A model generated the notes under the pieces. That model did no database searches, was not told the origin of the DNA, and saw only the letters and a list, made by a program, of their open reading frames with translations. From SAR202 cluster bacterium (lineage in GTDB: Bacteria > Chloroflexota > Dehalococcoidia > UBA3495): a stretch of 9,507 nt of DNA. The DNA is taken from the NCBI GenBank assembly GCA_002401285.1, contig NVSQ01000024.1:24810-34316 (forward strand), given 5' to 3'. Both the position numbers and the translations under genes were made by a program. Of this stretch, positions 1-5,488 are shown piece after piece (position 1 is the stretch's first letter; the number at the start of each line of letters is the position of its first letter).

Positions 1-113
1 AAAGCGTGAGTTTAGCTCCTCCCGGAAATACTTCTTCTATCCATGAGGGAGGAGAATTCCGGCTGAAGCGTTTGGTTTATCTATCCCTGGGTCGAGTCGG
101 CCGAAAAGGGACT
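1..113. other. Region downstream of the loader gene, no gene seen
   Basis: No convincing coding region is visible between the left edge and the stop codon of the loader ATPase. The only structure seen is a perfect 8-bp inverted repeat, CTCCTCCC at 16-23 and GGGAGGAG at 47-54, separated by 23 nt. A second, partly competing pairing exists between CCGGAA (22-27) and TTCCGG (57-62). On the minus strand this lies about 60 nt past the end of the replication operon, so it could be a weak 3' structure, but there is no T-run after it. The next gene presumably lies beyond the edge. Confidence 0.4.
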
Positions 114-1520
114 TTAACTCCCAGGTGCGCCGCCGCGGGTGGGCCGGCGGGTGCGGCGCTGGTCCCGGTAGTTGGGGGCGGTGATCGGCTGCCAGTTCAC
201 CGTCACGTCCATCAGCCGGGAGCCTATCTTTGGCTTGGCCTCTTCCAGTTCGTCGATGCTGAAGGCGCTGGTAATCACGGTGGGCAAGCGGGCCTCTTGC
301 CGGTGGACCACGATCTGGTACAGTTTCTCTTCGGCCCAGGCGGTGCTGGTCTCGGCTCCCAGGTCGTCCAAGATCAACAGTGGTACCGTCTTGAGTTGCT
401 CGAATAGCTCGTCGTAGCGGATCGGGCTGTCTGGGCTGAATGTAGCCCTCAGGTGGTCCAAGAGGGTAGGAACAAAGGCGAAGAAAATCGGGCGGTCACG
501 GCGCAGGCACTCCGCGGCGATGGCCACTGCCAAGTGGGTCTTTCCCGAACCTCTGGGTCCAGTAAACAGCAGCCAGCCCTCCGGGTCGGAGGCAAAGTTT
601 TCGGCGGCGGACTTGGCATGCTCCAAAGATACCCTGTCGGTGCGTCCGGCGGTGCTGCCGCCACCCGTATCATAAGAGGCGAAAGTCATCCTCCGCTGCA
701 TCTCAGTGGGCAGGTCTCCGATACTCCGGGCCAAGCGGGTGTTGTATTGGCCTAACTGATAGACATGGGAAAAGTCCTGAACCGACTCGATGCGGGTCCG
801 CAGGGACTCGTCCAGTTGTTGCAGGGGCCCTCGCACGGTGATGACGGTGGAGAGTTCAAGATTGAACCGGTGATTCATCACCTGGAACAGCTTCTCTTGC
901 GCCCAGGGAGTAGTGCTGTGGCTGCCCAGGTCGTCCAGGATGAGGACCGGGACGTTGCGTACTTGATCGAATAACTCGTCGTAAGACACGGGGTTGTCCG
1001 GTGAATACGCCCCCCGTAGATGGTCCAGTAAGTCGGCAACCACGATGAAGAACGTAGTCTGGCCTAGCTCGATGCACCGGTTGGCCACGGCCACCGCCAG
1101 ATGGGTTTTTCCGCTGCCGCTGGGACCGGTTAGCACCAGCCAGCCGGTCGGACGGTCGGCGAATTTGACGCAAGCTTCCAAGGCCAGTTTGAACAGATGG
1201 CTGCTGGCGGCGTCGGGCAGAGGACCGTCTTGGCGGGTGGAGGCGAAGGAGACGCGGCTAAGCGGACCAAGGTTGCTGTAGCGGCGCAGGGCGTCGATCC
1301 GGGCCGCGGGGTCCTTTGTTCCCTGGCAATCGCAGGGAAATGTCTGGGCGAAGTCAGGGTGGCCTACTGGAACGCGTTTGCTAACCCAGCCGGTGCCGTT
1401 GCAGATGGAGCATACGGGGCCTTCGTGCGGGCTATCGGGATACGCGGCCCCAGCGCCGTTCGTAGTCCTCGAGGTACTTTTGGCGGTTATCCTTCTGAGG
1501 ATGTCTCCCAGACTTTCCAT
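114..1520 (-). CDS. Helicase-loader ATPase with two tandem AAA+ domains (DnaI/DnaC/IstB type)
   Basis: Predicted 468-aa ATPase that would load or remodel the DnaB helicase during replication initiation, in the cytoplasm. Seen from the chosen start: a zinc-finger-like cluster C37-x2-C40 ... C63-x-C65 near 'GHPDF', as in DnaI-type loaders; a first AAA+ module with Walker A GPSGSGKT (132-139), Walker B VLILDD (192-197) and an arginine-bearing 'LRTRI'; then a second full module with Walker A GPRGSGKT (321-328), Walker B LLILDD (381-386) and 'IGSRL'. The modules are clear repeats of each other, sharing 'DLLDHLR/TLLDHLR', 'YDELF' and 'TVIT'. Usual DnaC/DnaI proteins are about 250-310 aa with one module. 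The ATG at 1520 is preferred over the longer open frame to 1649: it has a GGAAAG ribosome-binding site and gives the family N-terminus 'MESLGDILRRI'. It overlaps the end of the upstream DnaD-like gene by 89 bp in another frame. The loader role is inferred from family and operon. Confidence 0.85.
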   Translation of the reverse strand: MESLGDILRRITAKSTSRTTNGAGAAYPDSPHEGPVCSICNGTGWVSKRVPVGHPDFAQTFPCDCQGTKDPAARIDALRRYSNLGPLSRVSFASTRQDGPLPDAASSHLFKLALEACVKFADRPTGWLVLTGPSGSGKTHLAVAVANRCIELGQTTFFIVVADLLDHLRGAYSPDNPVSYDELFDQVRNVPVLILDDLGSHSTTPWAQEKLFQVMNHRFNLELSTVITVRGPLQQLDESLRTRIESVQDFSHVYQLGQYNTRLARSIGDLPTEMQRRMTFASYDTGGGSTAGRTDRVSLEHAKSAAENFASDPEGWLLFTGPRGSGKTHLAVAIAAECLRRDRPIFFAFVPTLLDHLRATFSPDSPIRYDELFEQLKTVPLLILDDLGAETSTAWAEEKLYQIVVHRQEARLPTVITSAFSIDELEEAKPKIGSRLMDVTVNWQPITAPNYRDQRRTRRPTRGGAPGS

Positions 1521-2190
1521 CGTACTTTCCTTCGTACTTCCCTTGGTCTTTCCCTTCGGAGGCCCAGCGCCGGAGTATCCCGGCGATGTAGCGCCAACTG
1601 CGCTTGTTCTCGGTGACGGCGATATGGAAGGCGCTTTCCAACCAGCCACCGGGGTATAGCTCTTCCGCCTCTTTCAACTCTTCGGCCAATATGGGGGAGA
1701 GCATGCCTATGTTCTCCTCGTAGAGAACGAATATATTGGGCCGGTCATCGGGCGCCGGTGTCACCGTCCCGGATAACGGTAGGCTTTTTTCCGGAATCGG
1801 GACGCCTTCCGCCATCATGCGTTTCAACGCGTCACGGTTTTGGTCCGTGTTCAGCAGGTAAAACTCGTTGTCCGATTCTCCTTCTTCGGCTGGATCACGC
1901 CGATGGCATAGAAAGATTCCCCGGTCGGCCGCGAGACGCAGGCCCCGGCGTATCTCCGCTGGGGCGTCGCCGGTGGGTTCGGCCAAGCCCCGCAACAACG
2001 TCCGGTCGTTGAGAAATTCCTGGGTGGTGACCATTCGTGGCCGGGTCCGCTGGCGGTGCAGCAGCCACAGCCCCCGCAGCGCCACCTTGAGTTCGGCCAT
2101 GTCCTGAATCTGCTCCAATAACGGTCCGAAGAAGGGATTGGGCGCCGGCGTATAGAGCGTGCCGGAGTTGAACCCTGGAAAGGGTTCCAT
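1432..2190 (-). CDS. DnaD-domain primosomal/replication-initiation protein
   Basis: A 252-aa protein with the architecture of DnaD-type initiation proteins, which bind DNA and remodel it so that the helicase can be loaded. The N-terminal part (about 30-95: 'ELKVALRGLWLLHRQ', 'EIRRGLRLAADRGIFL') looks like a winged helix. The C-terminal part (about 155-213) is a DnaD/DnaB2 domain: 'YEENIGMLSPILAEELKEA' followed by Y201-xxx-I205-xxx-W209, the YxxxIxxxW motif of this family. The tail is charged and repetitive (GKYEGKYDGK) and likely disordered. The start codon shares its A with the TGA stop of dnaB2 (TGATG), and no good ribosome-binding site is seen, so translational coupling is likely. The 3' end overlaps the loader gene. 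Position between helicase and loader ATPase fits a bridging role; that is inference. The symbol dnaD is withheld because orthology to the Firmicutes gene cannot be shown here. Confidence 0.85.
   Translation of the reverse strand: MEPFPGFNSGTLYTPAPNPFFGPLLEQIQDMAELKVALRGLWLLHRQRTRPRMVTTQEFLNDRTLLRGLAEPTGDAPAEIRRGLRLAADRGIFLCHRRDPAEEGESDNEFYLLNTDQNRDALKRMMAEGVPIPEKSLPLSGTVTPAPDDRPNIFVLYEENIGMLSPILAEELKEAEELYPGGWLESAFHIAVTENKRSWRYIAGILRRWASEGKDQGKYEGKYDGKSGRHPQKDNRQKYLEDYERRWGRVSR
1509..1560 (-). repeat. 12-nt coding tandem repeat that carries the loader ribosome-binding site
   Basis: On the minus strand the 3' part of the DnaD-like gene contains near-identical units of about 12 nt (GG(A)AAGTACGA-type), encoding the GKYEGKYDGK stretch. 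One unit supplies GGAAAG just upstream of the loader ATG at 1520, and that ATG lies in the next unit. The repeat therefore serves as coding sequence in one frame and as translation signal for the next gene in another. Confidence 0.6.
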
Positions 2191-3122
2191 CAGGCAGGTT
2201 CCGAATTCGGCATTGAGTAGAAACGCAGCAGGTTGTCTCGGAAAGCGAGGGTTACTTCGCCGGTAGGTCCGTTACGGTGCTTGGCAACGATAATCTCGGC
2301 GATGTTTTTGGGATATGGGCATCCCGGAGAGTGCTGGTCCCACTCCTCCTCGGTGTAATACATGTCCTCCCGGTGTATGAACATGACCACGTCGGCGACC
2401 TGCTCGATGCTGCCGCTGTCCCGTAGGTCGGAAAGCATGGGACGGTGGCTGGGCCGGTTGGTCACCCCACGACCGAGTTGGGAACAAATGAGCAGGCAGA
2501 TGTTAAGTTCGCGGGCCATACGCTTGAGTTCCCGTGAAATTTCGCTTAACTCTTGGACCCGATTGCCTCCGTAGTTTCCGGTGCCCTCGATTAGTTGAAG
2601 GTAGTCGACGACTAGGAGGTCTAGGCCGCACTCCAGGGATAGACGGCGTGCTCTACTGCGCATCTCCACCATGCCTTGGAAGGGGGTGTCATCGATGTAC
2701 ATGGGAAGCTCGGATTGGTGTCCAATGGAGTCAGATATCCGTTGAACGTCAGCTTCGGTAACCAGACCGAGACTAAGACGGTGGGAGTCAATCTCCGTGT
2801 TGGCTGCCAGCATTCGTAAAGCAAGCTGATTCCCGCCCATTTCCAGGCTGAATACGCCGACTTTGGTGCCGCCTTGACCAACGTTCAACGCTATATTTAG
2901 CGCAAGGCTTGATTTCCCCATGGAGGGTCGAGCACCCAGTACTATCAGATCGTCGCGCTGCATTCCGCCCAGTAACTCATCCAGGTCTTTATACCCGGTG
3001 AGCATCGGCGCTCTCGGCTGCACCTGAGACGCGGCAGCTGCGGCCCGTTTCTCTTGGTAGTCGCTGAGAATTTGTCCTAAGTGGATGAAGTCGCTTCCGG
3101 TTTTGTCTGAATCGTCAATCAC
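2190..3122 (-). CDS. DnaB helicase paralogue lacking the N-terminal domain (linker helix plus RecA motor only)
   Basis: A 310-aa protein closely similar to the C-terminal two thirds of the upstream DnaB. It keeps the linker-helix segment (about 12-32) that packs subunits into the hexamer, Walker A GARPSMGKS (63-71), the catalytic Glu of 'FSLEM' (E94), Walker B LLVVDY (D173), and 'KHRNGPTG' with the likely arginine finger R283. The N-terminal domain, which in DnaB forms the trimer-of-dimers collar and contacts primase, is absent. It starts with GTG at 3122 behind a strong GAGGAA site, so it is a real gene start and not a broken 5' end. Differences from the full copy and from usual DnaB include V242 in place of the Asp of 'SIEQDAD' and 'SLEMGGNQ' for 'SLEMSREQ'. 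It might be a second motor, a partner in mixed hexamers, or a decaying duplicate; an intact frame and good motifs argue against decay. Confidence 0.88.
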   Translation of the reverse strand: MIDDSDKTGSDFIHLGQILSDYQEKRAAAAASQVQPRAPMLTGYKDLDELLGGMQRDDLIVLGARPSMGKSSLALNIALNVGQGGTKVGVFSLEMGGNQLALRMLAANTEIDSHRLSLGLVTEADVQRISDSIGHQSELPMYIDDTPFQGMVEMRSRARRLSLECGLDLLVVDYLQLIEGTGNYGGNRVQELSEISRELKRMARELNICLLICSQLGRGVTNRPSHRPMLSDLRDSGSIEQVADVVMFIHREDMYYTEEEWDQHSPGCPYPKNIAEIIVAKHRNGPTGEVTLAFRDNLLRFYSMPNSEPA

Positions 3123-3153
3123 TACACTTTCCTCAGCACACCTAAGTTCATAG

Positions 3154-4518
3154 TTAGAAAGCTTCCACCCTCTGTATCGATTCGAAACGCAGCAGGTTGT
3201 CTCTGAAGTATAAGTTTATGTCGTCGGTGGGACCGTTCCGGTGCTTGGCCACAATTATTTCAGCGATGTTTTTGGGGTATGGGCGCCCCGGAGAGTGTTG
3301 TTCCCATTCCTCTTCGGTGTAGTACATGTCCTCACGGTGTATGAACATGACTACGTCGGCGTCCTGCTCGATACTCCCGCTGTCTCGAAGGTCGGAAAGC
3401 ATTGGCCGATGGCTCGTCCGGTTGGTCACACCACGACTGAGTTGGGAGCAGGTGAGCACGCAGATGTTCAGGTCCCGGGCCATACCCTTCAATGACCGGG
3501 AGATCTCGCTTACCTCCTGGACACGGTTGTCTCCGCCCTTACCACGCCCCTCGATCAATTGTAGATAATCGACGATGAGGAGATCCAGACCGTGTTCCAG
3601 GGAGAGACGGCGGGCTTTGCTCCGCATCTCCACCATTCCTTGAAATGGGGTGTCATCGATGTACATGGGGAGCTCGGACAGGCGGCCTATCGAGTCGGTG
3701 ATCCGCTGTTCGTCAGCTTCGGTAACCAGGCCGAGACGGAGACGGTGGGAGTCGATCTGCGCATCGGCGGCCAGGATCCGCAGAGCAAGTTGTTCCCGGC
3801 TCATCTCCAAGCTAAACACGCCGACGGTGGCCCCGTCTTGGGCAGCGTTGATCGACACGTTTATCGCCAGTGTGCTCTTGCCCATGGCAGGGCGCGCCCC
3901 CAGGACGATCATGTCGGAACGCTGCATCCCGCCCAGAAGCTCATCCAGGTCGTTGTACCCGGTGAGCATCGGCGTGTCGGATGCCAGAAGCGGATCGGCA
4001 ACGGCGGCCCGCTCTTCCAAGTATTGGTCGTATATCTGGCGAAGGGGCAGGAAGCCGCGCTGGGGTTGACCGGTGCGGACACCAAACAGGATGTCCTCGG
4101 CTTGCCGTAGCGTGGCGTCCACGTCGTCGGTGTCGTCATAGCCGATGACGGAGATGCGAGAAGCCGCATCGATGAGCGTCCGCATGGTTGAGGTGCGGGC
4201 GACCAGTTGGGCGTAGTGTTCCGAATGGGCCGAAGTTGGGGTAACGGAAACCAGATGACTGAGGTAGGCCATACCCCCGGCCGATTCCAACTGATTGGTG
4301 CGGGAGAGTTCCCGCGCCAATGTCACCTGGTCGATGGCCTCATTGCGCTCGAACAGAGAGCGGCAGGCGGCATAGCAGAGCTGGTTTCTTTCCCGGTAGA
4401 AGTCTTCCGGTTTGATCAATGAGGAGATGCGGACGAAACTGTCCCCATCGATCAACAACGACCCAACCACCGCTTCCTCCGCCTCCAAGTCGTGGGGAAG
4501 GAGTTTCTCCGCATACAT
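3154..4518 (-). CDS. dnaB: Replicative DNA helicase DnaB
   Basis: A 454-aa hexameric 5'-3' replicative helicase that unwinds DNA at the fork and recruits primase. The length is normal for DnaB. Seen: N-terminal domain opening with 'PHDLEAEEAVVGSLLID' (8-24), linker helix (about 155-175), then the RecA-type motor with Walker A GARPAMGKST (207-216), catalytic E238 in 'FSLEM', Walker B LLIVDY (D317), 'CSQLSRG', 'SDLRDSGSIEQDADVV' (375-390) and 'KHRNGPT' with likely arginine finger R427. After GPT the sequence reads DDIN instead of the usual GxV. The ATG at 4518 lies 18 bp after the rplI stop; a GGAAG overlaps that stop, about 14 nt from the start. The rplI-dnaB order is the conserved bacterial one, so this copy is taken as the housekeeping helicase, and the shorter copy follows 31 bp downstream. 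Confidence 0.95.
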   Translation of the reverse strand: MYAEKLLPHDLEAEEAVVGSLLIDGDSFVRISSLIKPEDFYRERNQLCYAACRSLFERNEAIDQVTLARELSRTNQLESAGGMAYLSHLVSVTPTSAHSEHYAQLVARTSTMRTLIDAASRISVIGYDDTDDVDATLRQAEDILFGVRTGQPQRGFLPLRQIYDQYLEERAAVADPLLASDTPMLTGYNDLDELLGGMQRSDMIVLGARPAMGKSTLAINVSINAAQDGATVGVFSLEMSREQLALRILAADAQIDSHRLRLGLVTEADEQRITDSIGRLSELPMYIDDTPFQGMVEMRSKARRLSLEHGLDLLIVDYLQLIEGRGKGGDNRVQEVSEISRSLKGMARDLNICVLTCSQLSRGVTNRTSHRPMLSDLRDSGSIEQDADVVMFIHREDMYYTEEEWEQHSPGRPYPKNIAEIIVAKHRNGPTDDINLYFRDNLLRFESIQRVEAF

Positions 4519-4536
4519 CAGTCTATTTTGAACTTC

Positions 4537-4986
4537 CTATTCTTCGATTTCCGCCGCTACATGAATCGTGGCCTGGATCTCGCCGGAGAACCGTAATACC
4601 ACGTCGTACTCGCCGGGCTCGCGGATGGTCTCGGCCGAGTCCAGAAGTCTTCGGTCGATATCTCTACCCACCGCCGAAGCTAATTCTGAAGCTATCCTGG
4701 TGCTGGTGATCGCGCCGTAATACCGGCCCGTAGGTGTTACCCGCGCGGTGATCGTGACGGTAGTATCGTCCAACGCGGAGGCCAATTCCTGCATATCCTG
4801 AGTTTCTTGGATCCGGGTCATGTCTCCCGCGGCCTTGATCTTGTGAAGCCGTTTCAAAACCTCCGGAGTGGCTATTTGCGCCAGACCCTGGGGGATCAAG
4901 TAATTTCGGGCGAATCCGTCGGCGACCCTTTTTATCTCCCCGGCTTGGGCCTGGTTGAGAACATCCTGAGTGAAAACGACTTCCAT
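4537..4986 (-). CDS. rplI: Large ribosomal subunit protein bL9
   Basis: A 149-aa protein of the 50S subunit, binding 23S rRNA near the base of the L1 stalk. The N-terminal domain shows the L9 signature as 'AGEIKRVADGFARNYLIPQG', a central helix connects it, and the C-terminal domain reads 'GAITSTRIASELA...GEYDVVLRF'. Length matches the family (about 148-150). The start is the ATG at 4986 and not the GTG at 4995: the ribosome-binding site AAGGAAG sits about 8 nt before the ATG, whereas the GTG overlaps that site. It is the first gene of the replication operon, with a TATAAT box about 40 bp upstream. The rpsF-ssb-rpsR genes that often precede rplI are not next to it here. Confidence 0.96.
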   Translation of the reverse strand: MEVVFTQDVLNQAQAGEIKRVADGFARNYLIPQGLAQIATPEVLKRLHKIKAAGDMTRIQETQDMQELASALDDTTVTITARVTPTGRYYGAITSTRIASELASAVGRDIDRRLLDSAETIREPGEYDVVLRFSGEIQATIHVAAEIEE

Positions 4987-5025
4987 GGTGGTCACTTCCT
5001 TAACACATTGGCTGAATTATCTTCT

Positions 5026-5031
5026 ATTATA
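5026..5031 (-). promoter_or_regulatory. -10 box of the rplI-dnaB operon promoter
   Basis: A perfect TATAAT on the minus strand, 39 bp before the rplI start codon, predicts a short leader of roughly 30 nt. No good -35 hexamer is present at 16-18 bp spacing (GTATTC or TGTATT at best), and a run of G lies in the spacer, so an activator or extra contacts may be needed. Confidence 0.6.
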
Positions 5032-5075
5032 GTCCAGCCAACCCCCCGGAATACACCTGCCCTTTTCAGGGGAAG

Positions 5076-5162
5076 AAAAAGTGCCGGAGGTATGTCACCA
5101 CGGGTGACACTCACAAAAGCTACAACCCCGCCCGACACCCAGGAACCCATCCCTCCGGCTGG
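5076..5162 (-). ncRNA. Candidate small structured RNA ending in a T-run
   Basis: On the minus strand GCCGGAGG (5159-5152) pairs perfectly with CCTCCGGC (5090-5083), closing a loop of about 60 nt that contains a perfect 7-bp hairpin TGTCACC-CGT-GGTGACA (5109-5093). The closing stem is followed after 2 nt by TTTTT (5080-5076), as at an intrinsic terminator. A TTGACA (5196-5191) and a weak TTTATC (5173-5168), 17 bp apart, could start the transcript near 5162. It fits no RNA family I recognise: it lacks the SRP RNA core, tRNA T-arm and common riboswitch cores. The pairing is seen; transcription and function are inferred, and it may instead be two unrelated DNA operators. Confidence 0.35.
5093..5109. 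promoter_or_regulatory. 17-bp perfect palindrome, operator or RNA hairpin
   Basis: TGTCACC (5093-5099), 3-bp spacer, GGTGACA (5103-5109). It lies about 60 bp upstream of the rplI -10 box. As DNA it has the shape of a dimeric regulator site (TGTNA-N7-TNACA); as RNA it is the inner hairpin of the candidate small RNA. Which reading is right cannot be decided from sequence alone. Confidence 0.4.
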
Positions 5163-5167
5163 CACAC

Positions 5168-5196
5168 GATAAATCACCCAGCCTTGCCTCTGTCAA
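5168..5196 (-). promoter_or_regulatory. Possible promoter of the candidate small RNA
   Basis: A perfect -35 TTGACA at 5196-5191, a 17-bp spacer and a poor -10 TTTATC (3 of 6 matches) at 5173-5168. It points at the predicted 5' end of the structured segment. The weak -10 keeps confidence low. Confidence 0.3.
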
Positions 5197-5292
5197 GGGG
5201 AGAAACGATGAATTATTGAGCCCAGCCGTCGAGTTTTCAGTCGTGAAGTGGTCAAAGTCTGATCAGTCAAATTGCGGAACTAGTAGTGCGGT

Positions 5293-5321
5293 TTGACGGT
5301 TATCGTACCGGCTACTACAAT
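5293..5321 (+). promoter_or_regulatory. Sigma-70-type promoter of tenA
   Basis: TTGACG at 5293-5298 and TACAAT at 5316-5321 with an ideal 17-bp spacer, each one mismatch from consensus. It points at tenA and predicts a start near 5328 and a leader of about 160 nt. An inverted repeat (TAGTAGTGCGGT at 5281-5292 against ACCGGCTACTA at 5307-5317) flanks the -35 and reaches the -10, so a repressor site is plausible. Confidence 0.65.
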
Positions 5322-5447
5322 CTTCCCGCGATGGAGTCGAAATCCTCCCTGCCTCCCTTCACGGAAGAGGGGAACTAGGATTCGGGAAAAACGAGAGAAA
5401 GCGGGGGGAAGAGGAAACCCAATGGTGTTCTGATGAATGAGGCGGCT

Positions 5448-5466
5448 CGAGAATACCAGATTCTCG
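5448..5466 (+). promoter_or_regulatory. Leader hairpin just upstream of the tenA ribosome-binding site
   Basis: A perfect 7-bp stem, CGAGAAT (5448-5454) and ATTCTCG (5460-5466), with a 5-nt loop. It ends 11 nt before the GGAG ribosome-binding site (5478-5481) and could affect initiation. I do not see the conserved core of a TPP riboswitch in the leader. Confidence 0.35.
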
Positions 5467-5488
5467 GTAGCGATCGTGGAGTGATGTT

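Larger units (their letters stand above)
4987..5488. other. Divergent intergenic region between rplI and tenA
   Basis: 502 bp with no credible protein gene. From rplI outward it contains the rplI -10 box (5026-5031), a candidate minus-strand small RNA (about 5076-5162) with its own possible promoter, two GTCAAA direct repeats (5251-5256 and 5266-5271), the tenA promoter with flanking inverted repeat (5281-5321), and the tenA leader with a hairpin (5448-5466). The short open frame on the minus strand between 4992 and 5177 has no family features and coincides with the RNA-like structure, so it is not called. Confidence 0.6.

Noticed and set aside
1521..1649. Longer N-terminus for the loader ATPase starting at 1649
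   Set aside because: The extra 43 residues are low-complexity and lie wholly inside the DnaD-like gene in another frame; the ATG at 1520 has a good ribosome-binding site and the family-like N-terminus.
114..1659. Several plus-strand open frames across the loader gene
   Set aside because: They are antisense shadows of a high-GC coding region, with no family motifs or ribosome-binding sites.
2190..3122. Short dnaB as a pseudogene or a frameshifted fragment
   Set aside because: The frame is open and ends normally, the start has a strong GAGGAA site, and the motor motifs including the catalytic Glu and Walker residues are intact.
5083..5159. tRNA or tRNA-like gene, because of the GCCGGAGG/CCTCCGGC ends
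   Set aside because: There is no T-arm (GGTTC...), no D-arm and no anticodon arm in either orientation; the stem is 8 bp and the inner hairpin lies in the wrong place.
4992..5177. 61-aa open frame upstream of rplI on the minus strand
   Set aside because: It has no family features, biased composition, no conserved ribosome-binding site, and overlaps both the rplI ribosome-binding site and the structured RNA-like segment.
5328..5488. TPP riboswitch in the tenA leader
   Set aside because: The conserved CTGAGA core and its partner segments are not found by eye; a covariance-model search would settle it.
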